A DNA stretch of 64,000 nucleotides from Streptomyces flaveus (GTDB taxonomy: Bacteria; Actinomycetota; Actinomycetes; Streptomycetales; Streptomycetaceae): NCBI RefSeq assembly GCF_014647675.1, contig NZ_BMPQ01000036.1, forward strand, positions 1 to 64,000. The letters are read 5' to 3'. The position numbers and the translations under genes are program-made. The first letter of the stretch is position 1, and each line of letters begins with the position of its first letter. Under the pieces are notes generated by a model that was given only the letters and a program-made list of their open reading frames with translations, made no database searches and was not told the DNA's origin. Shown piece by piece: positions 48,946 through 58,517 of the stretch.

Positions 48946-50952
48946 TCAGCAGGTCGAGTTGGTCTGGGTGAGCAGGCCGAGCCGCCACGGGAGGAGGTTG
49001 TAGTCGCCGCCCGCGTTGGGGTTCATGCCCTGGTAGAGGTACTGGAGCCGACAGGAGGGAATGGTGAGTGTCTGGTCGTAGCCGGCACGGATCATCTCGC
49101 CGTGGCTGATGTCCCTGGTCCAGGCTCCTGACGGGAAGGTGACGTTGTTGGCCCGTGCGAACGGATTGCTCTCGGATGCTGCGAGGGGCGTCCAGGAGCC
49201 GGCCAGGCTGCCTGAGGTCCAGGAGCGGAAGTAGCGTCGGCCGTCCGATCCGATTGCCTCGACCAGGAGCAGATACTGATTACTGCCCTGCACCTTGTAC
49301 ACATTGCTCGCCTCGAACAGGGCGTACTTGGAGTCCTGCGCCGCGATGACGGTGTTGGTGAAGCCGTTCGGGAACTGGCCGACGGTCGTCTGGGAGCGGT
49401 AGAGGTGCCCGTTGTCGTCGGAGGAGAACAGGTAGCAGTTGGCGCTGTCGCAGATCACCCACATGTCGACCCAGTGGCCGTTGCCGATGTTCTGCCGGAT
49501 GATGTCCGGCATCGACGAGTAGAAGTTGCGCGGAGCGCTCCACCCGTTCGGGTTGCTGATGTCGGGGTTGGTGGAGTACGAGGCGTTGCCCGTCTGGTAC
49601 ACGAGGTACCACAGGCGTTGCGGCGCGTAGTAGAACACCTGCGGCGCGGCCCGGTACCCCTGCCCGATGGCGCTGCGGTCCAGATAGTGGTGCGTGGCCG
49701 AGCCGGCCTGGGACCAGTCACTGAAGTTCAGGTACGCCAGGTTGTATCCGGAGGAGCTCGCGGTACTGGCGAACACGTGGTACTTGCCGTTGTGGTGGAC
49801 GACCGTCGGGTCCTTGATCCCGGCGATGTTGTGGGTGGCGTCCGGCTTCGGTGAGATCAGCTGGCCGCTCGAGCTCCACGAGTAACTACCGGGCAGGGCG
49901 GCGGCGTTGGGGGCGCTCTGGGTGGCGGCGGGCGTGCCGCCCAGCGTCGTCAGCACCGCGTTGTACGCCGGCTTCTTGTTGCCGCCGCGGTCGAACAGCA
50001 GGGGGTTCTCCGACGCCCGCCAGGAGTCGCTGTCGCGGATGCCCCAGACGGTGATGCCGGTGCAGCGCGCGACGTTCATGCAGGCCCTGACCGTGTTCGC
50101 GTACGCGTTCGGCGGCGCCTGCGCGATGTCCAGCTCGGTGATCTGGACGTCCACACCGAGGGCGGCGAAGTTCGACAGCGTCGTCTGGAAACTGGCGGGC
50201 GGACCGCCGGCGCCGAAGTGGGCCTGGAGGCCGACGCAGTCGATGGGCACGCCGCGCGCCTTGAAGTCGCGCACCATGCGGTAGACACCCTGGGTCTTCG
50301 CGGCGTTCCAGTCCTCGATGTTGTAGTCGTTGTAGCAGAGCTTGGCCGCCGGGTCGGCCGTCCGGGCAGTGCGGAACGCCTGCTCGAGGAAGCCGTTGCC
50401 CAGCACGTCCCGGAAGACCGAGCCGCGGAGCTGGCCGCTGCCGCCGTCGGCAAAGGCCTCGTTGACCACGTCCCAGGAGTGGATCCGGCCCTTGTAGCGG
50501 TTCATCACCGTGGTGATGTGGTTGTTCATCACGCCGCGCAGCGTGTTCGCGTCCCTGATGGAGCTGACCCAGCCGGGCAGCTGGGAGTGCCAGACAAGGG
50601 TGTGGCCGCGCACGCGCTGACCGCGGGCCGCCGCGCGGTTCACGATCTGGTCGGCGGCGCCGAAGGTGAACTGCCCGCGGGATCGCTCGGTCGCGTCCCA
50701 CTTCATCTCGTTCTCGGGCGTGACCGAGTTGAACTCGCGATCCAGGATCGAGGTGTACGTGCCGTCGCTGAGCCGTCCGGCGGCCACGGCGGTGCCGAAG
50801 TAGCGTCCGGACTGGGCGGCTTGGGCGCCCAGCGTGCCGGCCTTGGCCGCGTCGGGTGCGCCGTTCGCGGTGCCGGGCGTCACCAGGGCCATGACGGCTG
50901 CCAGACCTAAGAGCGAGGCTCGGCGACGGCCGAGTCGTTTCAGCGGGTTCAT
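48946..50952 (-). CDS. bifunctional GH10 xylanase-GH62 arabinofuranosidase
   Basis: A 668-residue secreted enzyme with two catalytic domains. After a Sec leader (to about 31) the GH10 domain spans 35-340, with the acid/base Glu165 in SWDVVNEAFAD and the nucleophile Glu273 in VQITELDIA. A Ser/Ala linker leads to a GH62 propeller (355-668) with GIKDPTVVHHNGKYHVFAS, LNFSDWSQ, WVDMWVICDSANCYLF and YALFEASNVYKV. It would cut the xylan backbone and remove arabinose side groups in one molecule. Family GH62 parts are normally alone or joined to CBM13. The gene is separated from the GH43 gene upstream by 52 bases, probably one operon. Confidence 0.9.
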   Translation of the reverse strand: MNPLKRLGRRRASLLGLAAVMALVTPGTANGAPDAAKAGTLGAQAAQSGRYFGTAVAAGRLSDGTYTSILDREFNSVTPENEMKWDATERSRGQFTFGAADQIVNRAAARGQRVRGHTLVWHSQLPGWVSSIRDANTLRGVMNNHITTVMNRYKGRIHSWDVVNEAFADGGSGQLRGSVFRDVLGNGFLEQAFRTARTADPAAKLCYNDYNIEDWNAAKTQGVYRMVRDFKARGVPIDCVGLQAHFGAGGPPASFQTTLSNFAALGVDVQITELDIAQAPPNAYANTVRACMNVARCTGITVWGIRDSDSWRASENPLLFDRGGNKKPAYNAVLTTLGGTPAATQSAPNAAALPGSYSWSSSGQLISPKPDATHNIAGIKDPTVVHHNGKYHVFASTASSSGYNLAYLNFSDWSQAGSATHHYLDRSAIGQGYRAAPQVFYYAPQRLWYLVYQTGNASYSTNPDISNPNGWSAPRNFYSSMPDIIRQNIGNGHWVDMWVICDSANCYLFSSDDNGHLYRSQTTVGQFPNGFTNTVIAAQDSKYALFEASNVYKVQGSNQYLLLVEAIGSDGRRYFRSWTSGSLAGSWTPLAASESNPFARANNVTFPSGAWTRDISHGEMIRAGYDQTLTIPSCRLQYLYQGMNPNAGGDYNLLPWRLGLLTQTNSTC

Positions 50953-51004
50953 GGTTCTCCTCGTACGGTTGGGTGGGGGGTTGGGTGTGCGATCCTCCGA
51001 TCGT

Positions 51005-52627
51005 TCAGGGTGTGGACAGCTCGAACCGCGTGACGCGGACCGCGCCGCCGAGTGCCTGGGTGGCGTGGTTGAAGAGGGCGAATCGGTATCCCATGAAGAA
51101 CCGCCAGTCGTTGCCCAGGGAGAAGGCAGGTCCGAGGCGGGTGAAGGTGGTGCCGTCGGTGCTGTAGGAGAAGGTGCCTGGGCGTGCCGCGCCGGGGCGG
51201 ATGTCCGCGCTCGCGCTCAGCCAGATGCGGCCGCCTGAGACGGGCACGCTCGCGACCTCGGTGCCGGTGCCGGTGGTGTTCCAATTGCCGTCCATGGTCA
51301 GCCCGTTGACCATCACCACCCGCGTCGCGCCGCCGTCGCGCTTGACGCCGATCCAGGCGGACGAGTCACGCAGCAGCGCGAGTCCGGCCCGGTCGCCGTC
51401 GCGCATCGCGGAGTGGTCAAGCTGGACCATGGCGGTGGAGGTGGGGCCCTGGATGCGGTGAGTGAGGGTGTTACGGGCCCAGTACAGGTCGTTGGTGACG
51501 GTCGCGGTCCGCAGTGTCAGGCCGTTGTCGATCGACCACTTGGTGTTGTCCGGGTTGTGGTTCCACTCCCACCTCGGTTTGAGGGTCGTGCCGTCGAAGG
51601 CGTCGACGCCGGTCATGGGGGTGACCTGGCGGGGTGGGGTGGGCACGGCCGGGCTGGGATACGAGGTGCCCCACGCGCCGTTGACGAGTTGCACGACGGG
51701 CCAGCCGTCCGAGGTCCAGGTGATCGGCGCCAGGGCGGGCATCCGGCCGCCGGGGTACGCGTCGACGAAGGCCATGTAGTACCAGGCGCCGCTCTGCGTC
51801 CGCACCAGTCCGCCCTGGTGCGGGACGCCACCGCCGGGGATCGGCCCGCGCAGGTCGAGGAGCACCTGCCGCATCGTGTAGGGACCGAAGGGGCCGCTCG
51901 ACGACTTCAGGATGTACTGCCCGTTCGCGGGGCGGGTCAGGAAGATGTAGTACTGCCCGTTGATCTTGTAGAAGCGGGCACCCTCCAGGGTGCCGACACT
52001 CGACGGTGTGGTGAACACCTGCTGCGTGCGCACCTGGTTGCGGCCGTCGGGCGAGAGCTGGGCCACGCTGATGGTGGTGTTCCCGTAGGCCACATACAGG
52101 GTGTCGTCGCTGTCCACGAGCAGACCCGCGTCGTAGTAGGGCGTGCTGATCGTCGTCAGCCTGCTCCACGGCCCCTCGACGGCGGTGGCGGTGTAGATGT
52201 AGGTCCGGGTGAAGTCGATCTGGCCCAGCCAGTAGAACGTCCTGTTGCTCGGACGGTAGGCCAGCGACGACGCCCAGACGCCCCGGACGTAGCCACGGGC
52301 ACCGTTCAGGTCGTACTTGGCGCCGAAGTCGAGGACGGGCAACGAGTGGCCGGCGATCTCCCAGTTCACCAGGTCGTACGACCGCAGGACGGGCGCGCCC
52401 GGCGAATAGTGCATCGTCGAGGCCGAGGCGTAGAAGGTGTCGCCGACGCGGATGATGTCGATGTCCGCGAAGTCCTGCCAGATCACCGGGTTCGTGTACG
52501 CCGCGGCGGCTGCGCGGGCCGGCTCCTGGGCTGCGGCCAGAGGCAGGATCGCGCCGGTGGCCAGGCCGGTGGCGGCCGCCAGCGCGCGACGACGGGAAAG
52601 ATATTGATGGGGCCATGACATATACAT
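51005..52627 (-). CDS. exported GH43 glycosidase (xylosidase/arabinofuranosidase type)
   Basis: A protein of about 540 residues. The leader YLSRRRALAAATGLATGAIL has an arginine-rich Tat-like start. The GH43 propeller begins AYTNPVIWQDFADIDIIRVG with the catalytic base Asp; GPWSRLTTISTPYYDAGLLV and GTLEGARFYKINGQYY (likely acid Glu) follow. The last 190 residues form a concanavalin-like domain. The start is unclear: ATGs at 52636, 52627 and 52621 are in frame; I chose 52627 because AAGGAG stands 10 bases before it. It should hydrolyse xylo- or arabino-oligosaccharides outside the cell and precedes the GH10-GH62 gene. Confidence 0.85.
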   Translation of the reverse strand: MYMSWPHQYLSRRRALAAATGLATGAILPLAAAQEPARAAAAAYTNPVIWQDFADIDIIRVGDTFYASASTMHYSPGAPVLRSYDLVNWEIAGHSLPVLDFGAKYDLNGARGYVRGVWASSLAYRPSNRTFYWLGQIDFTRTYIYTATAVEGPWSRLTTISTPYYDAGLLVDSDDTLYVAYGNTTISVAQLSPDGRNQVRTQQVFTTPSSVGTLEGARFYKINGQYYIFLTRPANGQYILKSSSGPFGPYTMRQVLLDLRGPIPGGGVPHQGGLVRTQSGAWYYMAFVDAYPGGRMPALAPITWTSDGWPVVQLVNGAWGTSYPSPAVPTPPRQVTPMTGVDAFDGTTLKPRWEWNHNPDNTKWSIDNGLTLRTATVTNDLYWARNTLTHRIQGPTSTAMVQLDHSAMRDGDRAGLALLRDSSAWIGVKRDGGATRVVMVNGLTMDGNWNTTGTGTEVASVPVSGGRIWLSASADIRPGAARPGTFSYSTDGTTFTRLGPAFSLGNDWRFFMGYRFALFNHATQALGGAVRVTRFELSTP

Positions 52628-52713
52628 GGGTGGCATGCTCCTTGCGGCTCGGCCGTTGTGGTGGCGCAACCCGGAAGTACCCTGCCGGGTTCGAGTGGAG
52701 CGGCTCTGGCGTG

Positions 52714-52997
52714 TTCGGAATATCGAATACAAATCGAGCTGTCGAGCAACCTGGATGATAGAGGGACGATAGGTGTCGTCAAGGGCTCCCGCATGATTCG
52801 TAGGATGTCTCGAAACATTCGAACCTATTTAGGTGCGAATCAGTGCAGGTCAGTTAGTCGGGTGAGCCAGGATGTGCCGAATCCCCAGTCCTTGGCGTGC
52901 AAGGCATGGCAGGTTTGCCGGACGTGTTGACATGACCGCTCGCCTCTCTAGTATCCGTGAGGCTCTCAGTTTCCGAATGACGTCCGAAATTTCGGAC
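52714..52997. promoter_or_regulatory. divergent GH43/GH27 control region with three dyads
   Basis: Three dyads lie in this region: TTCGGAATATCGAA (52714-52727), CGAAACATTCG (52811-52821) and the perfect 16-bp palindrome GTCCGAAATTTCGGAC (52982-52997). All have CGAA/TTCG arms, like operator sequences known at Streptomyces xylanase promoters. The last stands 35 bases before GH27; the first two are on the GH43 side. Confidence 0.6.
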
Positions 52998-53031
52998 CCC
53001 CTTGCGTGATCCACCGGAAAAGGAGCCCCAG

Positions 53032-54678
53032 GTGTCCAGACGATCAGGCGGACGATTGCTCCGTCTCCTCGCGACCGCTGTGCTGACGATCACCGCGTCC
53101 GTGACGGCCTCCTCTCAGCCCACCGCCTCGGCCGCGCCGGGCAGCCCGGCGCTCACCCCACCTCTCGGGTGGAACAGCTGGAACAGCTTCGGGTGCGGGA
53201 TCACCGAAGCGCAGGTCCGCCAGGCCGCCGACGCCATGGTGTCCTCCGGTATGCGGGACGCCGGCTACCGGTACGTCGTGGTCGACGACTGCTGGTTCGA
53301 TCCGCAGCGCAACGCGGCAGGCAACCTGCGTGCCAATCCGGCCAAGTTCCCGAGCGGGATGAAGGCCCTCGGGGACTACATCCACAGCAAGGGCCTGAAG
53401 TTCGGCATCTACCAGGTGCCGGGCGAGCGCACCTGCGCGCAGACGACCGGCGCCTATCCCGGGGCGACGGGCAGCAGGGGGCACGAGGTCCAGGATGCCA
53501 ACACGTTCGCCTCGTGGGGCGTCGACTACCTCAAGTACGACTGGTGTTCCTCCAGCGGTACTCGTGACGAGCAGGTCGCGCGGTTCTCGCTCATGCGCGA
53601 CGCCCTGCGTGCCACCGGGCGGCCGATCGTCTACAGCATCAACCCCAACAGCTTCCACGCCATCACTGGCGCCACGTACAACTGGGGCGAGGTCGCCGAC
53701 CTGTGGCGGACGACCGAGGACCTGCTCGACATCTGGCAGAACGGCAACACCAACAGCTATCCGATGGGCGTCGGCAACGTCCTGGACGTCACCGCGCCGC
53801 TCGCCGCGCAGTCGGGCCCGGGCCACTGGAACGACCCCGACATGCTGGTCGTCGGCCGTCCCGGCCTGTCACTGACCGAGTCCCGTTCCCACTTCGCCCT
53901 GTGGGCGCTGATGGGCGCCCCGCTCATGGCCGGCAACGACATCCGCACCATGTCCGCCGACGTGAGCGCCATCCTGCGCAACCCGCGTCTGCTGGCGGTG
54001 AACCAGGACTCGCTGGGTGCGGGCGGGCGCAGGGTGCGCGACGACGGCGGCACCGAGGTGTTCGCCAAGCCTCTGTCGGACGGCTCGGTCGCGGTGGGCC
54101 TGTTCAACCGGGGAGAGGGCACAGCGACGGTCAACACCACAGCCGCGCAAGTCGGCCTGTCCGGCGGGCCGTTCACCCTCACCGACCTGTGGACCGGCAG
54201 CACGTCGAGCACGACGGGGCAGATCTCGGCGAGCGTCCCCGCGCACGGAGTCGCCGTTTTCCGGATGACCGGCGGCAGCCCGCTCGCCGCCACCACCTCG
54301 CGGCTGCGGGGCAATACCTCCGGCCGCTGCGTGGACGTGGACAACGCCTCCACCGCCGCCGGGGCCACGGTTCTGCTGTGGGACTGCCACACGGCCGCCA
54401 ACCAGCTGTGGACCACGTGGGCCGGCGGCGAGATCCGCGTCTTCGGCGACAAGTGCCTGGACGCCTACAACCAGGGCACCACCAACGGCACCCGGGTCAT
54501 CACCTGGCCCTGCAACGGCCAGAACAACCAGAAATGGACCGTCGGCTCCGACGGATCGATCCGCAACGTCCACGCCGGGCTGTGCCTCGACGCCAACGGC
54601 GCCGGCACCGCCAACGGAACCCCGCTGGTCCTGTGGACCTGCAACGGCCAGGCCAACCAGAAGTGGACCCGCGTGTGA
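53032..54678 (+). CDS. secreted GH27 alpha-galactosidase with CBM13 domain
   Basis: A 548-residue secreted enzyme. The Sec leader ends near SAAPG (35). The GH27 barrel begins LTPPLGWNSWNSFGCGITEA, with the nucleophile Asp170 in LKYDWCSS and the acid/base in GHWNDPDMLVVG; a beta domain runs to about 415. Residues 420-548 are a ricin-type beta-trefoil (CBM13), with GRCVDVDNASTAAGATVLLW and repeated QxW ends. It would release alpha-galactose from galactomannan or arabinogalactan; some GH27 members release beta-L-arabinopyranose instead. GTG at 53032 follows GGAG. A perfect 16-bp palindrome lies upstream. Confidence 0.9.
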   Translation: MSRRSGGRLLRLLATAVLTITASVTASSQPTASAAPGSPALTPPLGWNSWNSFGCGITEAQVRQAADAMVSSGMRDAGYRYVVVDDCWFDPQRNAAGNLRANPAKFPSGMKALGDYIHSKGLKFGIYQVPGERTCAQTTGAYPGATGSRGHEVQDANTFASWGVDYLKYDWCSSSGTRDEQVARFSLMRDALRATGRPIVYSINPNSFHAITGATYNWGEVADLWRTTEDLLDIWQNGNTNSYPMGVGNVLDVTAPLAAQSGPGHWNDPDMLVVGRPGLSLTESRSHFALWALMGAPLMAGNDIRTMSADVSAILRNPRLLAVNQDSLGAGGRRVRDDGGTEVFAKPLSDGSVAVGLFNRGEGTATVNTTAAQVGLSGGPFTLTDLWTGSTSSTTGQISASVPAHGVAVFRMTGGSPLAATTSRLRGNTSGRCVDVDNASTAAGATVLLWDCHTAANQLWTTWAGGEIRVFGDKCLDAYNQGTTNGTRVITWPCNGQNNQKWTVGSDGSIRNVHAGLCLDANGAGTANGTPLVLWTCNGQANQKWTRV

Positions 54679-54732
54679 AGAGCCGCGGCTTGAGAAGAGG
54701 AGTCTCACGATGACGAGGACAAGATCCCTCTT

Positions 54733-55116
54733 ATGGAACCCGGCCTGGTGGTGAAGACCCAGCTCACGCGCGAGCACGGGTACGCCGCGGCGCGGGGGCC
54801 GCTCACCCGCTCCGACCGCCCCACCACCGTGTTCACCGCCAACGACATGCAGACGCACGGTGTCTACCAGGCCGCGCGTGAGCTTCGCCTGCGTATCCCG
54901 CACGATCTCAGCGTGGTGGGTTTCGACGACGTACCGGCCGTGGCCTGGATGGATCCGCCCTTGACCACGGTCCATCAGCCGCTGGCCGAGATGGCGGCGG
55001 CCGCCACCGAGCCGGCTCTGGTGCTCGGCCGCGGCGAGGAAGTGCCGCAGGTGGGACTGGAGATCGCGACCACCCTCACTGTCCGGGAGAGCACGGCTCC
55101 GCCGAAGGAGGAGTGA
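54733..55116 (+). pseudogene. LacI-family regulator, C-terminal half only
   Basis: About 127 codons encode the C-terminal effector domain of a LacI-type regulator: PTTVFTANDMQTHGVYQAAR, IPHDLSVVGFDDVPAVAWMD, PPLTTVHQPLAEMA and TTLTVRESTAPP. The helix-turn-helix and the first subdomain are absent; upstream only a short ATG frame at 54710 with a good ribosome site occurs, which stops at once. It cannot bind DNA as a LacI protein. It was probably the local sugar-responsive regulator, whose boxes may survive at 45210, 58921 and 59040. Confidence 0.8.
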
Positions 55117-55181
55117 GGGAGCCTGGGGACAGGCGTGCCCTGGCTGCCGGGGAGCGGCAACCAGGGCGAGGGGCCGGTCGG

Positions 55182-56942
55182 TCAGGAGGCTGTGCCGGTG
55201 ACCGAGCTGCCGGACTTCGTGACGTGGTACGTGACGGTGGTGCCGCTGTAGAAGTGGAAGACCAGCGTCGCCGGCTCCCCGTCGCGGAGCGAGTCGAGGA
55301 ACTCGGGGGTCAGGATGATCGTGCCGTTCGGATAGTCGGGCGAGAACGCCTTGTTGAACTCCTGGAACGGCGTCCAGTCGGTCGGGCCGGCGTTGGTGCC
55401 GTCGGCGTACGTGGCGTGCATGGTCGCCAGGTCGTTACCCCGGTACCGGGTGGGAACGGTGAACGAGTCGGTGGTGCCGGCGGCGTCCGACAGGACCGGG
55501 ACGTCGTTGGTGACGATGTCGATGTCCCAAGGCAGCCCGCGCGTGAACCGGGCCTGGAGCTTCGAGTTGACGCCGTAGGCGCGGTCACCGATCAGGCGGG
55601 TCAGCGCCTTGGCGGTGAAGGTCAGCTTGTTCCCGGAGACCGTGTAGTCCCGCCCCGCGACCAACTTGGACTGGCCCTGCCACACCCCGCGGAACGTGGT
55701 GCCGTTGAGGTTCAGGGTGAGCGACTTGGCGGTGACCGGGCTGGACTTCGGCACGAAGACCTTGTCGAAGGAGGCCGTGCCCGAGCGGGTGGTCCAGCTC
55801 GACTTGATCGCGGCGAACAGTGCCGGGTCACGCCACTGGAGGGTGTCGCGGTTCAGGTACGAGAACGGGTCCCACAGGGCGGTGGTGAGGCCGTACTTGC
55901 GTGCCCCGTAGCCCGCGTGCTCGTAGTACTTCAGCGCCTCGCCCCGTTCCACGCGGGAGGGGTGGAAGTGATTGGGGTAGTCGAGCAGGCCGTACTCGCC
56001 GATGTAGAGCGGGATGCCCTTGGCGACGAAGGTGTTGTGCATGTTGGCGAAGGTGTCGTCCAGGTGCTTCTGCGCGGTGGCGTCGTAGTGGGTGCCGCCC
56101 GCGACGTTCACGCTGAACGGGTACCAGCTGTAGAAGTGCACCTGCGCCACGAGCTGACTGTCGTTCAGCGCGGTGATCGTGGTGTACAGGTCGTCCATGA
56201 AGGCCTGGTCGGGGCTGCCGGCCGGCGTGGTCAAGCTCAGCAGGCGGTTCGCATTCGCGCCGCCCGAGGCGCGGACCACGGAGTGGAACGAGGTCTGCAG
56301 CTCCCTCAGGTACTGGAACTTCTGCGCATCTGTGGCGCCGGCGAAGCTCGGCTCGTTGATGCCCTCGAAGACCAGAGTGCGCGGCGCGTCACGGAAGGTC
56401 GTGGAGATCTGGGACCAGGTGGAGTTGAACCGCGCCATCACGTTGTCGTGGTCGCTCGTGATCTTCTCGACCCACATCCACGAGTCGTGATGGACGTTGA
56501 GCACGACGTACAGGCCGCTGTCCAGCGCCCAGTTGACGAGCTGCTTGACGCGGGCCATGTAGGTGGCGTCGATGGTGTAGGGCGCGGTGGCGGACTGGTG
56601 GTCGCTCCAGGTCACCGGGATGCGGACGCTGCGGAACCCGTCCGTGGCGATTTTCTCGAACGTCGCCTTGGTGGTCTGCCCGTTGCCCCAGGAATCCTCG
56701 TCGGGAATGGCGTCCAGGGTGTTGCCCAGGTTCCAGCTGGGCTGCATCGCCGCGACGGCTTCCATGGCGGAAGCCGGAACGCTGACCGCCGACGGTGACG
56801 CCTTCTTTGTGTCGTCGGGCGCGGCCAGAGCGGTGGCGCCGGTCAGCCCCAACATGACGACCAGCGTCAGCAGCAGGGCGGCCAGGCGGCCTGGGCCCCG
56901 GCTGCGGTGCTGCGCGAGGTGCCGTATGTCCTTCATGCGCAT
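55182..56942 (-). CDS. secreted GH5 cellulase with CBM_X2 domain
   Basis: A 586-residue secreted endoglucanase. The signal peptide spans about 1-41 (LLLTLVVMLGLTGATALA). The GH5 barrel runs from MEAVAAMQPSWNLGNTLDAI to about 385, with the acid/base Glu197 in GINEPSF and the nucleophile Glu316 in YIGEYGLLDY. A CBM_X2 module follows at about 400-470 and a further Ig-like domain ends SLRDGEPATLVFHFYSGTTV and TYHVTKSG. It is a close paralogue of the broken GH5 at 31629 and shows what that gene has lost. The ATG at 56942 or 56936 may be used. It should act on cellulose or xyloglucan. Confidence 0.9.
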   Translation of the reverse strand: MRMKDIRHLAQHRSRGPGRLAALLLTLVVMLGLTGATALAAPDDTKKASPSAVSVPASAMEAVAAMQPSWNLGNTLDAIPDEDSWGNGQTTKATFEKIATDGFRSVRIPVTWSDHQSATAPYTIDATYMARVKQLVNWALDSGLYVVLNVHHDSWMWVEKITSDHDNVMARFNSTWSQISTTFRDAPRTLVFEGINEPSFAGATDAQKFQYLRELQTSFHSVVRASGGANANRLLSLTTPAGSPDQAFMDDLYTTITALNDSQLVAQVHFYSWYPFSVNVAGGTHYDATAQKHLDDTFANMHNTFVAKGIPLYIGEYGLLDYPNHFHPSRVERGEALKYYEHAGYGARKYGLTTALWDPFSYLNRDTLQWRDPALFAAIKSSWTTRSGTASFDKVFVPKSSPVTAKSLTLNLNGTTFRGVWQGQSKLVAGRDYTVSGNKLTFTAKALTRLIGDRAYGVNSKLQARFTRGLPWDIDIVTNDVPVLSDAAGTTDSFTVPTRYRGNDLATMHATYADGTNAGPTDWTPFQEFNKAFSPDYPNGTIILTPEFLDSLRDGEPATLVFHFYSGTTVTYHVTKSGSSVTGTAS

Positions 56943-57002
56943 CCCTTTCGGTCGGTCGTGCGGGTGATCCGATCCGTGGTGGAGCAGGCGAGGAGATCTG
57001 GT

Positions 57003-58517
57003 TCAGCCGTCGAGGGGCTCGTAGTCGAACCAGTCGAAGTGGACGGTGCCTGCCGCGGCGTACATGCCGATGACCCGGCCCGTGAAGCCGCCGGCGACCT
57101 CGGTCGACAGGTAGCGGCCGTCGAGGGTCGCGAGCTCGGTGAACGTGCCGTCGGGCTGCTCGACGCCGAGGGAGACGACGTCGGGTCCGGTGCACGGTCC
57201 GTGCGGAGACGGCGGTTCCGTGGTCGTGACGGCGAGGGCCACCGGCCCGGCGGGCACGGACTGTTCGGCCACGACCGTGCGCAGGGAGCCGACGCGCGCG
57301 ACCACCCGCACCCGCGCGGCGGACACCTCGATCGCGTAGTGGTGCCGCTCGTCGAGCCGGACGGCGAGGCCACCGCTTCCCTTCGCGGCATCGACCAGAG
57401 TGCGCGCACGGCACGACAGATGCTGCTGGCGTCGGCCGGTGAACACCACGTCGGGCTCGTCCAGGGAGCCGCTCCGCGCGCGGAGCGTCAGCCATCCGGG
57501 GCGCTCCTTGGTGGTGCAGTGTTCGGCGGGCCGGTCGCGCAGGGAGATCCAGGACGGTCGCAGTTCGGCGAGCTCGAAGTCGTCCCGGTGCTCCTCGACA
57601 GGGCCGGGGGAGAGCGGCCACGGGAGTGCGGGCAGGTCCAGGGCGACCTCGCCGACGACCGGCCAGTCGTCCACCCAGGTCACGGGTGCCAGGAACGTTT
57701 CGCGGCCGAGCACGTGCCAGCCCGGGGTGCCGCCGCCCGGTCGTACGCCGAGCAGCACCATCCACCAGGAGCCGTCGGGGCCTTGGACCAGGTCGGCGTG
57801 CCCGGTGTTCTGGACGGGGTGGTCGGTGCCGCGATGGGTGAGGATCGGGTTGGCCGGGCACGGCTCGAACGGGCCTTGGGGCGTACGGCCGCGGGCGATC
57901 GAGACACCGTGACCGCGCTCGGTGCCGCCCTCGGCGATGAGCAGGTACCAGTAGTCGCCGATCCGGTACAGGTGCGGCGCCTCCGGGGCCTTGGCGCCGG
58001 GTCCGCCGGACCAGAGCCTGTGCGGTGTGCCGTACGTCTGCCCGGTGGACGGGTCGATACGGACCTGCGAGACCCCGGCGACCGTGCACCAGCAGGTGCC
58101 GTCCTCGTCCCAGACCAGGTCGGGATCGATGCCGGGGACACCCGGCGCCCAGACGGGGTCCGACCAGGGTCCGGCGGGGTCGGTGGCCGTGACGATCAGG
58201 TTGCCGCCGCCCTCGCTGCAGTTGGTAACGATCAGCCAGAAGCGGTCGTCGTGGTGGCGCAGGGTGGGGGCGTAGATCCCGCCGGAGGACGACATGGAGG
58301 CGGGCAGACGCAGTTGGTCGGGCCGGTCCAGGACGTTGCCGATCTGCCTCCAGTGCACCAGGTCACGACTGTGGAAGAGGGGCACCCCGGGGAAGTACTC
58401 GAAGCTGGAGCAGGCCAGGTAGTAGTCGTCGCCGACGCGGCAGACGCTGGGGTCGGGGTGGAAGCCGGGGATCACGGGGTTGGTGAAGCGTCCGTCCGGC
58501 TGGCGCAGAGGGGGCAC
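57003..58517 (-). CDS. cytoplasmic GH43 beta-xylosidase/arabinofuranosidase
   Basis: A 504-residue enzyme without a signal peptide. The GH43 propeller begins FTNPVIPGFHPDPSVCRVGD with the catalytic base Asp and has GIDPDLVWDEDGTCWCTVAG and a likely acid Glu in KAPEAPHLYRIGDYWYLLIA. From about residue 310 a beta-xylosidase C-terminal concanavalin-like domain follows (HRDDFELAELRPSWISLRD). It would split imported xylo-oligosaccharides. I place the start at the GTG at 58517, with GAGAGGA 8 bases upstream; the frame stays open to 58799 but that part is not GH43. A LacI-type box lies 400 bases upstream. Confidence 0.87.
   Translation of the reverse strand: MPPLRQPDGRFTNPVIPGFHPDPSVCRVGDDYYLACSSFEYFPGVPLFHSRDLVHWRQIGNVLDRPDQLRLPASMSSSGGIYAPTLRHHDDRFWLIVTNCSEGGGNLIVTATDPAGPWSDPVWAPGVPGIDPDLVWDEDGTCWCTVAGVSQVRIDPSTGQTYGTPHRLWSGGPGAKAPEAPHLYRIGDYWYLLIAEGGTERGHGVSIARGRTPQGPFEPCPANPILTHRGTDHPVQNTGHADLVQGPDGSWWMVLLGVRPGGGTPGWHVLGRETFLAPVTWVDDWPVVGEVALDLPALPWPLSPGPVEEHRDDFELAELRPSWISLRDRPAEHCTTKERPGWLTLRARSGSLDEPDVVFTGRRQQHLSCRARTLVDAAKGSGGLAVRLDERHHYAIEVSAARVRVVARVGSLRTVVAEQSVPAGPVALAVTTTEPPSPHGPCTGPDVVSLGVEQPDGTFTELATLDGRYLSTEVAGGFTGRVIGMYAAAGTVHFDWFDYEPLDG

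Noticed and set aside
49529..49543. CGGAGCGCTCCACC, resembling a CebR box
   Set aside because: It is inside the GH62 coding part and matches the consensus less well than the site at 48903.
52714..52727. Similarity of GGAATATCGAA to the CGAATATCG motif of the amine promoters
   Set aside because: The overlap is limited to AATATCG and the genes are unrelated; I treat it as a separate dyad.
55113..56798. 561-codon plus-strand open frame over the GH5-CBM_X2 gene
   Set aside because: The opposite strand encodes an enzyme with both catalytic glutamates and a signal peptide.
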